Shown here: piece by piece, positions 47,304-60,035 of the stretch
Position numbering within the stretch: the first letter of the stretch is position 1
Layout of the letters: the number at the start of each line of letters is the position of its first letter
Source: Cymodocea nodosa
Taxonomy: Eukaryota > Streptophyta > Magnoliopsida > Alismatales > Cymodoceaceae
Reading direction: 5' to 3'
DNA length: 64,000 nucleotides
Assembly: GCA_036874045.1 (NCBI GenBank)
Contig: CM072336.1
Location: 26,983,501-27,047,500, forward strand
Program-made: the position numbers and the translations under genes
The notes under the pieces: model-generated
What the model was told of the DNA's origin: nothing
The model's input: the letters and a program-made list of their open reading frames with translations, nothing else
Database searches by the model: none

Positions 47304-50300
47304 TGTAAAATGTGCAGCCTTTTATTTAATCTTGTTGCTCTGTTCAAATCAACTTTACTGGATGATTCACTTTGATGCAGTAATTATCGAAAACAGCCTG
47401 CTCATGATTTAGGGCAGAAACTAAATATTTATTCAAAGAATGGAATCTTAGTGGAAGGCAGTGCCCCCAAACAAATTGATTGCAAGAATTATGTTTCTGA
47501 GGAAGAGAATCTCAAGGGGAGCTTCAGCTATACTGTTGGCTTTACATCAATCTTGTTCTGCATCAAAGATATATCAATTTATATGGGTCATAAATTTCAA
47601 TCTTACCACACATCAAGGATACATGACCTCCAGAACAAAATAGATGGTATGGCAATTTTTGAAGAAAATCTTGTTTTGCAGAAAATAGATGTTATAGCAA
47701 TTTTTGTAGAAAATAGACATTAGAAGGTCTTGAAACAAATGAAAATAGGTAGAATTAGATTCTTGATTCCACAAGAAAACATAAAGTCTCTCTATATATA
47801 AAAGCTGCATAAAGAGAGCAAATACATTGCTATCAATGTGGGACTAAACTCGCACGCATTTAAAAGTTTTAATACATCATTTTCTTTAATACTCTTCCTC
47901 AAGTTGGAACATCTAGCTGGCAATAGACTCATACATAAAAATTTATAATATACTAATATGATATATAATAGATAAACACTAATTAAAAGTTGCAGCAATA
48001 CTGTGTAAGGAAGAAAAATAGTTAAACTCTAGTTGTTGACATTATTAGATTCAGTCAACATATGTATACATATTAAAAAAGTTACACACATCCAACATCA
48101 ACATTGATCATGTAAAAGACAAACAACCTTAATGGAGCAATATTGCTATAATGTCAAGACTTATACAAGAAAAGTATAAATAAATGGAGATTGTTACTGA
48201 AATATTAAACACTTTTTCTCTATATTGTTCTTCTCTCCTTGTCATTTTTTTTTACTTCCACCATTTTTTTTGAAACATAATTTTTTTCTTTTCTTTCCCT
48301 TCCCTTTTTTTCTTTTTCCTTCTTTTTTTTGTTCTTTTTTCTTCTTTCTCTCTCCCTTGTTCCATGTTCTTTTTTTAATCTCACATGCACCACCTCCTAT
48401 TACTCTCTTTTTTTATCTTTTTAATAGCACGTGGAGCCCCTCCTCTCCTTCCTCTTCTTTGTTTCTTTTCTCTCCACCTAAAAACCTTAATGGCTTACAA
48501 TAGTGGTAGAGAGGAATGAAGGTGATGGTAGCCTTTTCAAGGTTGAAGGGGTAGAAACCCCTAATGAGATGAGTGAAAGGAGGATGGATCTCTATCGACA
48601 TGAGAGGAAGTCCTAGATGGGCTCTTAATGACAATGATGGCAACAGAAGCTTCAGAGATTATTGGCAATGGTGGACAAAATAGCCCATACGAGGACAAAG
48701 AGAAGCGTTGTTGACATAGGGGGTGGCGACAATTGACAATGATGGAAAATTGGGCATTCAACATAGGGGAAGGGTGGAGATGATAGTGGTGGTTGGGAAG
48801 TGGACAGTGGCTTGAATGGTCGAGATGTCTCATGCCTTTTGGACTCTCAAAATCTAAGTTTTAATACAATGCTAGAATAAAGGAAACAAGGTGAAAGTAG
48901 ATTTGTGATTCCATAAGCAAAGATAAAGTCTCTATATATAGAAGTTACATATAAACGACTAATACAACACTACCAACGTAGGACTAAACCCACACACACC
49001 TAACATTATTTTCTCTAATAAAAGGGAAAAACCCATATATGTTAGTGAATAGGATGAGCTAGATACAAGATAGTGATAATTACCCAATGAAATCAATGAG
49101 ATTTGTGAGAGGCATCCATCAGAGTGTGAGGAAAAAGAAAATTAGAAAAACTACAAAATAAGTAACAGAATCATGAGCAAAGTTCCAGATAGATAATAAC
49201 ACACAAAAAAAATGAACAATATCATGAATTACATGCAGTTCAGTTCTTCAGAAAAGCACATAAAGTGAGATTTGATTAGAAAGGTATGAAGGACAATTTA
49301 AAGAGAGTGTGTTATAAGGAAGGTGTGGACTTTCCTTTGTAATGTTTAGATACTAGGTTTTTTCAGAGGAATGGGCTATTATGGCCTGATTTACCAAAAA
49401 AGCATGAGATTTGATTAGATCACGGTCTTTTACTGGTTATTCCTTAACTATTTTACTATCAAAACAAACAGCATTCGAATAACCGGCCAACAATTCTGAA
49501 AGGGAATTTGAAAGGGACCTGAATAAATGCAAAGCACTTCTGCAATGCAAAAACGTATTTTTTTCACCATACTCAGAAAATAACTCGATACAAAATGGAA
49601 AAACTAACAGAGAGAACGATGTAGAGTTGATTAGAAATTAATTATGCAACAAAGTAAGGTTCTGTTTTTGACAACGATATACGTTCACCATAATTCGAAC
49701 AAGAAACTATGAGTAACAAAATGCAATAAATAAACTTATACTAAAATTTTAAAAAAATAACAAGAACACAATAATATATGCACCTATACTAGGAAAAATT
49801 TAGCGGAAAATTGGCACAATAAATAAAAACTAAAACAACTTTTTTTTTGTAATGGTAGATTTAAAGCTAGGTTGAGAATATCTCATTTCTAGAACAGGGG
49901 AGAGTAAAATGTCGCAGGACATCTGCATCCACAACGCTAGAATCGATTATGATTTGGACAACGCAAACCACCATACTCACCGACGCCCTCAAGAAACCAA
50001 CATGGCTAAAGGTGGAGGATCTAGATCCCTCGTACGAAGACCAAAAATCAGAAAAATGTCGGCATTGTCCAATCGCAAGAGAAGAACAATAAACAAAAGC
50101 ACACATTTCTGGAAAAAAAAAAAAAACGAAGGAAAAACTGTTGCAAACAAAGGCAGGAGCTGCACAGAAACCCTAGACGAAACTCGCAGATCATGGCGCG
50201 TAGAGACAACAACAACCGGGTGAAGTAGCAAGAACCCATTTATGGCGGTGGGGGGAGTGGAGAGGGGGCAGATCCCTCACCTGGAGGAGAGGAGTCGACT

Positions 50301-50460
50301 GTGGAGCGGTGGGTGGGAGATAGACGGCCTTCGTCTTCCTGTTCTTGGCCAATGGGCGATCTGATGCGGAGGAGACGCGTGATCGTTCAATTTAATATGG
50401 TGGAGATCGGCGCCGATCGTTTGCTCTGTTTTGGCATGGAGAGAGAGAGAGAGAGAACGG
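47304..50460 (-). other. probable leader intron(s) and 5'UTR of the UBC22-type gene
   Basis: Because the ATG exon is so short, the leader must extend upstream. A possible acceptor (GAACAG/AGC) lies near 47337-47345. A good donor in GC-rich sequence (CTCCTCCAG/GTGAGGG) lies at about 50281/50280, implying a leader intron of about 2.9 kb. That span includes a TRIM, a pyrimidine-rich tract at 48210-48480 and a short imperfect tandem repeat at 47640-47720. GC-rich sequence with a GA repeat at 50439-50456 would be the promoter-proximal end. Splice assignments are motif-based inference. Confidence 0.5.
47718..49020 (-). mobile_element. TRIM-like LTR element in the UBC22 leader intron
   Basis: Diverged direct repeats 47718-47891 and 48870-49020 (about 70% identical) share TTAGAAxxAAxG, GATTCCA, AAAGTCTCTATATATA, and a GTGGGACTAAAC / GTAGGACTAAAC phrase. 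On the minus strand the 5' LTR is followed by a worn primer site (TGTATTAAAACTTAG, cf. TGGTATCAGAGC), and the 3' LTR is preceded by a GAGGAAGAG purine tract. Length 1303 bp with no polyprotein. Target duplication not evident. Confidence 0.68.
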
Positions 50461-51808
50461 ACACCAGCCCACGTGGCCACTATGGCAACGGATAGATTCT
50501 GCTTTGTCGCTTGAAAGGACTTGGCTTGAGGGGTAGTTTTGTAACTTCATCTCGAGAGACTTGTCTTTTTGTACTTTTTTAGGAAGTGACGTGTTTAAAT
50601 TGCAGATATTAAGGTTAGACCACATTATTTAATTGACATAGAAATAATCATCAATCACTAAAGTAAATATTCTGATTTTAAGAGACTTGTTGTCAAAAGC
50701 TATACTTCAAGAGAATCATAAATTTCTTTCTTACCAGAAAAAGAGACTTGTTAACTTTATTTTATAGTGGAGTAAAAAGACAATTTCATTGTCAATGGAA
50801 GTTGACTTTTGAATTATATAATAATTCAGTTTAAAAAAAATTAAAATTTAATTGTGGAAATAACTTTCAACAAAATAAGTCATGAACCAACTTAGTCAGC
50901 TTGCAATAACAAAAGCAGGACTAAAAATTCATCAAAAAAAAAAAAAAAAACCCAAACATAGAAATGATAGACATGTATATATATACATGCATGTATATCT
51001 CATTTGATTTTAATTTTTTTTGTTTTATACATAGAAGCTTGATCAAGCTTAATTAAGATTGTGCTGGAAAGGACGTTTGTAATATAATCAACGTACAGCA
51101 ACTGTAATTTTTATTTAATAGCAACGCCTGTATAATATATTAAAACTTGTTGTATTATAGTGCATTTCATTTATGAATGCTAATAGCAGCTTTTCTTAAC
51201 CTTGAAATATTTAGAAAAGTACATTTTTCTAGTGTTAAACCTTAAATTAATGCTTCTCTAATTAACTAGTTTTACACATTCCTTCGTAAAGCAATCCCAA
51301 AGTTGCACATGCTTTCAACCATATCTATGAACAAAATTAATGCCCCTCCCAAGTGACTTCGCTGTCAAATGCATGCAATTAAATTCCCACACCTCCTTGT
51401 GTAAAATCATGTTATGAATTGAATTAAATCGCATGAGTTCCCATCCACTTTATTCCCTGACTAGCATTTATTATACTTCTAACTCTCCAACTAAATAAAA
51501 ATAAAAGGGTTGTATCTTAGTTGACCATGGGTGGTAATAATCATCGTTTCTTTTAAAATTACAATATTAGAAAGCATACAAATATTAACGTTATTAAGAA
51601 AATAATTCATAGTATATTTATAGTATTAACATTCGGAGCTGGAAGAGAAATTAATGGTCGGAGATCGAGTGGTTGTGCACCGGAAGTACAGTTGAATGCC
51701 CATCAAGCATTAAGCTTAATTAGGCTGGAAATGTGGATGAGATCGATCGGTGGGCGATCGATGGGGTTATTATAAAGTGCAGATCGACAGTACAGTGCTT
51801 GAGTAAGG
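50461..51808. other. intergenic spacer, UBC22 upstream to hydrolase relic
   Basis: No gene. AT-rich with a poly(A) run near 50934-50950 and TATATA plus CATGTATATATATACATGCATGTA-like dyad sequence near 50970-51000. The last 200 bases are probably leader sequence of the FSH1-type gene. Confidence 0.4.
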
Positions 51809-52409
51809 ATGGAAGGCCGCTTCCAGGGGAAGAAGAAGAAGAAGATGTTGTGCCTGCATGGTTTCAGAACCAGTGGGAGCTTCCTCAAGCAGCAGATCAG
51901 CAAATGGGACCCTTCCATCTTCTCCGGCTTTGATATGGTCTCCTCCTCCTCTCTCTCTCTCTCCTCCTTCAAGATTAAATTTTCTTTTCAGCTTCTTAAA
52001 GTCATCCATCCAGGAAGAGCTTAATTGCGTGCATGAATTTTAGCCAGAAGCATTCCAATTAAGCTGATTGATGAAGCACTTCTTTATGTATATAGATATC
52101 GACTGATTGATCGATATATGCAGGTGTTCCCGGACGGAATCTTTCCGGCGAGTGGGAGGCGTATTTCCTCCACAACAAGGATTTCAGCAGCCATGAGAAC
52201 CTGGACCTGTGCATCTCCGCCCTGTGTGACTACATCACAGCCAACGGCCCCTTCCATGGGCTTCTGGGTTTCTCTCAGGTTTTCTCTTATATATTCCTGT
52301 AATCATGAGATCGATTGATGATCGATAAAGCACACATGCATGGGTTTTAACATTTACTGGCCTTCAGGGTGCTGCATTATCTGCTCTTCTCATCGGCTAC
52401 CAGTCCCAG
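51809..52409 (+). pseudogene. FSH1-family serine hydrolase, internally deleted and truncated
   Basis: Three exons are visible: 51809-51937 (MEGRFQG, then MLCLHGFRTSGSFLKQQISK and SIFSGFDM), 52124-52278 (VFPDGIFPASG, then in another frame EWEAYFLHNKDFSSHENLDL and GPFHGLLGFSQ) and 52368-52409 (GAALSALLIGYQSQ). GT/AG sites flank each. The order matches plant FSH1/OVCA2-like hydrolases: the LCLHG oxyanion strand and the nucleophile elbow GFSQG. Between VFPDGIFPASG and the following block, the family's PPPYFEWF-type segment is missing and the frame shifts, and the last exon with the catalytic Asp/His is not seen. Probably non-functional; an unusual splice form is the alternative. Confidence 0.8.
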
Positions 52410-53038
52410 GTATATATATATGTTGTTGCTTGCACCAACTTAATTAATTTTGGGTTTCTGCACAATAACCCTACTCTTCTGATCATATGTCGTACGTCAT
52501 GCATGAATGATGTTTGTAAACGCTCCGGCAGAAGCTTGCGTCTGAAACTTCCGGCGGCCATGGAAATAAATCCTTGTTGCTCATTCAAATTCTTAGCTTT
52601 TTTCAATTATAATTACTAGCTAGTTTGAAAATAACTTATTATTGAATAAGTGGTAAAATAAATTGTTAAATGCTTCTTCTTTTTTATCAAATTTCAATTT
52701 CGAAAACATTTATTAAATAAATATTTATCTTAAAATAAGAGAGTATAAAAAGCTTTTCTAATTAAACATAAAATTCCTGTTACGCTTGTGAGAGCAGAAT
52801 TATATATAATAAAGGATTTTGTCTTTGCTTGAAATCATTTAGATTTTGTTTGAGGTTGGCCACAATCTAACATATAATGTAATTAAATTATACCATCTAA
52901 TGGAATTACAATTTTTAGGGGAGCTTGTAATTGGGAAAACCTCCCTTAAAGAGAAACGAGAGAAAAAGAAATTTTTTTCCTTCATTTACTATATTTATGT
53001 TAATAAAAATAATTTCTCATCATTTCCTTTTATATTAA
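52410..53038. other. spacer after the hydrolase relic
   Basis: No gene recognised. An acceptor-like GGCAG/AAGCTTGCG near 52530 leads into a short frame that does not match the missing hydrolase exon. The rest is AT-rich. Confidence 0.4.
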
Positions 53039-53403
53039 GGGATTGTTTGTGTACTAAAAAATGGTAGAAATAAAATGACATAATATCACAGAAAATTACA
53101 ATTAAAGATTCTATATATCTCTACATATCTCTCATAATATCAATTTTCATCTATTAAAGATATAAATAATTTCTATATTAAAATTACATGTTAATATATT
53201 CTTTGATAATTCATATTTTCTTTTTCTTTATTTTACATCAATTTTAGATATCAGAAATTCGGAAAATGAAAGAAAATTTTTCTTATATACCAAGGGAAAA
53301 TGATGGAAAATCATTTGATGCACAAATACTCAAAAAATGACGTAAAATTTTTCACCATTTTCCTTTCCAATGTTTTCCGCCATTTTCTGGATGCACAAAC
53401 ACC
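53039..53403. mobile_element. Tourist/Harbinger-type MITE with TAA target duplication
   Basis: 365 bp with inverted ends GGGATTGTTTGTGTACTAAA (left) and, reversed, AGGTGTTTGTGCATCCAGAA (right), flanked by TAA at 53036-53038 and 53404-53406. The GGTGTTTGTGCATC tip is the same as the left tip of the large Harbinger element at 21989. A second copy of GATGCACAAATACTC lies just inside the right end. No coding capacity. Confidence 0.78.
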
Positions 53404-56050
53404 TAAAGAAAATATTTTCCATTGTTTTCTATCTCATTCCTTTAAAAATAACTCATTATAATAAATTAAAATATAATAATAAATAATATATTATAATTAT
53501 AATATATTAAAATAAATAATAAAATTAATGTAATATTAAGAAGTATGATTATAATAATAAATAAATAATAACATATTATAATTATGATAGATTAAAATAA
53601 AAAATAATATTAAAAATGATACTAGATTATAATACATTAAAATATAATAACATTAACGTTATAAGAATAAATAATACATTAACATATTTAACTTAGTTAA
53701 TAATATATTAAATAAGTAACGTTAATTTCAAGACAACTTAATAACATTAAATAATACATTAACATTTTTTTTTTTAAAAAAAGATTATAATGAACAACTT
53801 GTTTATGTTAATTACAAACATATTATTTCACATGTTACATCTATATTTTATAAAATGTTAATATATACTGTAATATTTAAAATATTACTTTTTTAATTTA
53901 TTATCTAATTTTTTTTAAATTACTAATTTTTTAATTTCCTATTATTTCCTACAATTGTACAAATATCATTTCTTTTTTTTTCCATCATTTCCTTTAATGT
54001 ACAAATAACACAGTCTATTTTATTATATCCGTTATTTCTATTTCTAATTATTTTCATCATTTCATTTACCGACAAAAAATATATACAAATAAAACCATAG
54101 TAATCAAATATAAATTAATTATTAGACAACATAAATAATCAATTCAAAAGCATGATTGGTTAGTTGAGTGATATCTTAAATTAATTTACTATTTATCATC
54201 TTATTTACTTCATACACTAACACATCATTAATCATTATAAGTCCTATCTATAATTCAATGAACAGTACAATAAAATTATACACGTAAAGGTTCAGCTTGA
54301 GTTTAGCTTTGATTACATGAGAACAAATCACAACATAATTTTAAACTCGTTAAAATAAACAAATCCAACATTGTTGACTCATTAAGCTTGGGTGTTGCAA
54401 AAGACAGATCTTCTTGGGGAAGCCCTCCTGATACTTCAATTCATAGTGTAGACGTGTTCACCATGATGACAACCTGTTTACAACAAAATTTGTTCCTTAA
54501 TGCCAAGAAAAGAGGGTACTTCTTGTTTGCTATCTTTTCCCACAAAAGCCCAAGGAAACCCATTTGCTTTTTAACTGTAGAGAGTCATGTAGGGGTTGAT
54601 TTCTAGTTTCTCTCTTCATGTCATTCTTCTGTTTAGATGTGCACTATTTACAAAACAAATGGAAACTGGAGTAAGTAAAAGAATACCATAGTGTCTAAAG
54701 ATCATAGCAATTCTAGTTTATGACAAGCAGCAGTAAGGAATCCGCGTGCTTGGTATCTCCATAACTCTCTTGCTTGCAGGAAAGTTTGAATCTTCTCTAA
54801 TACCCCCATTTTGATGATTATAACACATTGAAAAGATAAGCGCTAATTTTACCTGGGAAAAAAAGTGAAATTATATACATGTCTCCATCAAAATAAACGC
54901 AAAATATGAAATTATATACATATGTACAACCACCAGATCGATTATTGAATGAAAAAATTTCAGTTCAATTTCGTTTATTAACCAAAGTCCAGTAACTTAT
55001 TGGTGCTTATGACGAAAATCCTTGTGTTTTGTTTAATCTAATGTAATATTAACATAATGTAATTAAACTATATTATAAAATCAAATTGCAATGTTTGATA
55101 ATTAAATATAAATTAGTTGTAAAACTATATAAAGAATCAATTTTACTATCAAAAGTTATATCTAGTTAGTTGAATGATGTCTTCGTAAACTTAATTTTTT
55201 ATAATCAAATTCCAAAGTATATAAACATAAAAGCTCTAATAATTCAATTGCCTTTTGTGTATAAAAATGGTGCATGATTAGAATTTCATGTAAGATGATC
55301 ATTGTGGGTTAGTTTTACCTGTATAAAAAGGCTACATTGAGAAATTTTTACAATGATATTTACTTAATTACATCTGAAATGCGAAATTCATTTTCAAGAC
55401 AATGAAAATGAAAATGAAAATTCGGGCTTTCTTCTTTTAGAAGGTAGGTGGCTCAACTTTGCACATTATTAAGGAACATTTACCAGTGATTGTTTCAGTT
55501 AACTTAAAAAATACATCGGTGTTTTTAACGATCCTTACAAAACATATTGTTTCTATACGCTAGCTTAAAAAAGGCTGTAACTTTAATTAAAAATACTAAA
55601 CAATAAAGCTGAATTTTTTAACATTCTTGAAAATATCAACCTACTTTTATAGGTTGATTAAAATAATCATACCAAGCGAACCTTAAAAACCTAAAGTCTT
55701 GTTTGCTTCAAATTATAGATATCTAATCTTCAAAAAAAACAACTTGTTGCAGTAACTTACCACATAAAACACTTAGTTCAACTTAAAACACTTTTTGAAA
55801 TAAACAACACTGTGCTTAAAACACAAAGGATTATGGGAGAAAGAAGTGGAACCATCTCATGCTATAATTAACCAACTAAAAGAACAAAGACTCTCGATTT
55901 AAACTCTCCATCAAGAATCAACTTCTAATGTCTATATCTTTCAAAAAGTCTGTCTTGTAATTAATACAGATAACCTAAGGTCCATTAAACAAATGTTCAA
56001 TCCATTAAGGTTAATATTTCTAAATACTTGAAAATGCAATTGGTGTCATT
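53404..56050. other. long AT-rich spacer
   Basis: No gene. 53450-53780 is a low-complexity ATAATAATATATTA tract. The open frame 54388-54606 has no recognised motif. TCATTTCCTTTAATGTACAAATAACAC near 53980 is weakly like another Harbinger terminus but has no partner. Confidence 0.45.
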
Positions 56051-56547
56051 AACAGAATACAATACTGGTGTTAAATCCAATGTTCATGCTTAAAATACTT
56101 AAAACCAATCCAATGGTTATGAAAAACCCTTATCTCCTTCTCCCCCTTCCACAAATATATCCTACCAACCCTCCTACTTCCCCCTTCTACAAGCACCACC
56201 ATTACCCGCTCCTCCTTTGCCCTCCTCCCTAGTTTTACCACTGCCACCACCCTCCTATTACATGCCCTTTACCATGCCACTGTCCCCTCCTCTTTTGCTA
56301 CCTAGGACTTGGTTACAAACATCCCCTCCCTAGCACTCACTATTGCCACTTTATCCAACTCTTCATCCTTCCTCCCATGAACTATGTTGATATTGAGTTG
56401 TATTTCCATATTAGTTGTATTTCCTTATTATGGGGATTTACTACTAATTATGTTATTACCATCTTTGTAATCCTCTTCATCTATATAAGATGGAGAAGTT
56501 TTCATTGTAATAACAACAATTATTTGATTTCCATGTTGTACTTAATT
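56051..56547 (+). mobile_element. probable 5' LTR of a copia element
   Basis: The 500 bases before the primer site are C-rich at first and end in a TATATAAG box (56478-56486) and a short leader. The right boundary is set by the primer site; the left boundary is uncertain because the 3' LTR lies outside the window. Confidence 0.55.
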
Positions 56548-56559
56548 TGGTATCAAAGC
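56548..56559 (+). promoter_or_regulatory. copia primer binding site
   Basis: TGGTATCAAAGC, one base different from the standard plant initiator tRNA-Met primer site TGGTATCAGAGC, immediately before the gag region. Confidence 0.8.
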
Positions 56560-57944
56560 AAGAGGAATCCCTTATCGTCCTCCTTCGTACTGACTATTGC
56601 ACCACATTTCCACTATTCTCCGCCAACCTGGCATTCACCCATGCATTGAATATTTCCTTGACATCGTCCTTGCACAACTACCTATGATCAATGTCTACGA
56701 TTCTCTTCAAGTCGAATTGTCCTCATGCATTTGCCAATGATTCATCCTTAAGCAATCATTATTTCCTCATCGATCAGATCATCCTCACATGTCCACCGTT
56801 GAGATATCTTTTTATTATCGTTGACAAAGTGTTGATTCCACCTCATGTACACATATCCCAATTTGTCTCTACCTCTCACTGATGTCTATAACTACTCCAT
56901 CGAACTCATGGATTTCTAGAGTCTCTCATTGGCCTAAACTCACTAAATTAATTACCACATATGGGCACCTACGTTTGAAACATTTATCAAATCTCAGATG
57001 TTTGAGAAACACCTTTTTAAAGATCCTCCAAATGAGAAGGTTGTTGACACTACTGTCATATCATAGATGTTACAATGTGTTAATGATTCAATTGGGCATG
57101 GGATTTCTCACATACACCCTGCTCGAAAGATGTGGGAGATCCTACATACAACATATGAAGATCCACACAACATTTCTTACATTTGCGAGATCTATGATCA
57201 ACTCCTTTCCCTACGTTAGGGATGAGACTATTTAAAAGGTTTTCCCATGCTTGTGAGGCCTCTTGGAGATTCATCAACCATGTGTCGTTGATTTAAAGAC
57301 ACATCACCAATATTGAGAGGATTTTGGTGTTGTTGTTTTCCTCTCTAGTTTGCATCCTAACATTACTTCTCAATTGCATGGATAGATCCTCACCATAGCC
57401 AAAATTCCATCCTTAGAGAAAACCTTCAATCATGCTCTCTGACTATCCACAACATCCACCTCAACCAACCATCTTGGAGTGTTTCCCTTGTCTACTCCCT
57501 CTCCTTCTTGTCCCACCAACAACTTTGTCCCTCATGGCAAAGGAAAAGGAAAAGGTAAGGGCATGGCTAAATTCGCTTGTACTCATTGTAGACAAACCAA
57601 TCATCCTTTTGAGCATTGTTAGGGGAAATTTAGATGACCCCATGCACCACCATCTTCTACTCATAAGGTGTCAGTTGATGACTACTCATCTGAAACCAGC
57701 ATGATCAATATCTCTCATGACCATTATAAATAATGGCTAAAGTTGTATGATCTACAAACTACTAGAAATGACGCTTCTGCTAACTCAGTTCACATGTCTC
57801 CCGAATCTAGTAATATTGCTTTTCATACATCCCTTCTTAATAATACTTGAGATTATAGATTCTAGTGTCATTAATCATGTGTTTGGTAACATTTCCTTAT
57901 TTTCTTGTCTTAAACGATTATCTAATATTAACTCTATCTCTATT
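56560..57944 (+). mobile_element. copia gag and protease region (element interrupted)
   Basis: Gag is readable in pieces with many stops: HPARKMWEILHTTYEDPHNI near 57120, then FLSSLHPNIT and IPSLEKTFNHAL near 57340-57435. A CCHC knuckle CTHCRQTNHPFEHC lies at 57578-57620 and a protease segment IIDSSVINHVFGNISLFSCL at 57850-57910, whose active-site DSG is changed to DSS. The reading breaks off at 57944 at the solo LTR insertion. Confidence 0.88.
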
Positions 57945-59582
57945 AGTTAGTTCTTTATTTACATATTTAATTTTAATGATGAAAAATCAAGGTAAATATT
58001 AGTAGGAAAATGTTCCAAAACTTACTTGTAATTACACTATTATTGCCTAGTTGTTTATTCAAAATTATTACTGCAAACCTTTGAAAATAGGTTTCATTTC
58101 TTTTAAGACATAAGATTGAAAAGTTTCACTGAAAGTCACTGAAAGTCACTGAAAGTCACTGAAATCCCAGGTCAATCGAAAGGTTTCAATTTTACATTTT
58201 ATTTTCGAATGATTTCATTTGAAAGTATCCGAAATATATTTTAACTGTAAGTGAGTTTTAGGTTTATACTTTTGGAATGTTTTAGTTTTTGAAAGTATCC
58301 AAAATGTTTTCTGTTTCGAAAGATTTCATTTTAAATATCAGACAGTTTCGTTTTTAAATGTTTTAAAGAGTGTTTCGATTTACTGTTTACAAAATGACAT
58401 ATGTCATGTTCTTAACGCATAACTTAAGTTTTATCCTTCAAAAGGTTTCACCTGAAAATATTCGAAATATTTTCTATTTTAGAAGATTTCATATTGGACG
58501 GTTTCATTTTGAAATGTTTTAAAGAATATTTTAGTTTACTGTTTACATAAGGACACATGTCATACTCTTAACACATAACTTAAATTTTGTCTTTTAGAAA
58601 GTTTCACCCAAAAGTATTTGATTTTCCTGAAAATATCTGAAATATCTTTTTTGATTTTTCTAAAAGTATCCAATATATCTAAACTTGGAATTTTTGCTAT
58701 TATTATAGCATACATTATTGTTTTGGAAAGATATTATTTTGATTTCAGATTTGATTTGAAGATTACCAATTATGTTTGATAATTAATTACTACACATGGA
58801 ATCTAACAAATTTAGAGAAATTACTTGATAAAGAAAATCAAGAGAAGAATAGAAAAATACATTATAGAAGATTAAGAAAAAGAAGGGAAGAATAAAAGAT
58901 ATCTTGCAACTACTAAAGCATTCTTCTAAAAAGGATCGAGTTCAAGAATACCGAAGAATTTTTTTTTGAAAAACTAAAAGACTAAATCTACAACAATAAT
59001 TAAAGATTTAATCATGCAAATTCATTCAAATTTCTCCTAAAGCTTTCAACCATAAAAAATCATACAAGGAATTTTTTGTTATTTTTCTAATCATTTAGAG
59101 TCTTGTACTCCTGTCCTGAATTGTATTTTTCATCATCTAAAAATCCTAACTCACAAAGGTGTTGTGAGTATACATTCACAAAGTCGAAGTCATGATGAAG
59201 AGAGTGAAGTGTGTGACTTCAATTACTTAAGATTTAGATCTTGAGTACACAAGGTTGATATTTTATGGAAGGTTGTTGTTGAGCCCGTTAAAAACATCTG
59301 TAAGGTTGTTGCTCAGCCTATAAAAGCAATAATACTAAGGTTTGTACTTAACCTTAAAAAGTAATTAGTAAATTTTCAATGTTAGAGCATTAAGGAGTGG
59401 ACTACCCATTTGAAGAACTAATATAAATCTTCTGTCATTTTTTTTATTTATAATTGCTTATTGAATTCTAAATCATCTTAATTAGGATTAACTAATGTCA
59501 ACTACTTCCGAAATTCTTAAAAGTAATTAAAATTTACTAGACACTAATCACTCCTCCTTTAATGTATCATTCGATCCTCACA
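57945..59582 (+). mobile_element. solo LTR (SIRE-like copia) inserted in the protease
   Basis: 1638 bp flanked by exact CTATT duplications (57940-57944 and 59583-59587); removing it restores the host codons SIS-IANN. It ends in a GATCCTCACA phrase preceded by CACTCCTCC, as in long SIRE-type LTRs, and carries TTGAGCCCG/TTGCTCAGCC and internal GAAAGTATCCGAAATAT words. The first base is A where T is expected. A 10-bp GAAAGTCACT motif is tandemly repeated about 3.5 times near 58127-58163. Confidence 0.85.
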
Positions 59583-60035
59583 CTATTGCCAACAATTGTC
59601 ATTGTACCATATCTAGTAAGGGTACAACACCCATTACCTCCTCTATGCACCTTAAAAAATTCTTTGTCCTAAAATTTTCTGTTAATTTATTATCTATCAA
59701 TACTATTACTAAACAACTATATTGCTCATGCACCTTTTCCTTTCATTATATTTTTCAAGATTTGCAGACAAAGAAGAAGATTGGTTTGAACCATAAATAA
59801 GGTCACAATGTTTACATCTTGGTCAAAGATGATATACTTAAAGCTTAGTTGTGGAGGATAATTCTAGTGATACTATTCTTCTTTCGCATCAATGCTTTAG
59901 TCATCCATTTTGTCGCAAACTCTAGGATGCTCCTCCTTGGGTTTCAATTCCTTTTGTTTTGTGTCAATTGTGCATTATAGGTAAATAGTTTCATGCTACC
60001 TATAAAAGTCATGAGTTAGCTACAACCTCTAAGTT
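59583..60035 (+). mobile_element. copia protease-integrase linker and GAG-pre-integrase
   Basis: Copia reading resumes: ISSKGTTPITSSMHLKKFFV, NLLSINTITKQLYCSC, FQDLQTKKKIGL and, after stops, a HQCFSHPFC region corresponding to the His-containing pre-integrase zinc-binding block. It then stops at SHELATTSK, where the SINE is inserted. Confidence 0.85.

Noticed and set aside
48225-48503. 92-residue Phe/Pro/Ser-rich forward frame
   Set aside because: It comes from a polypyrimidine tract inside the TRIM-like element.
54388-54606. 72-residue frame downstream of the AT-rich tract
   Set aside because: No recognised motif; might be retroelement debris but could not be supported.
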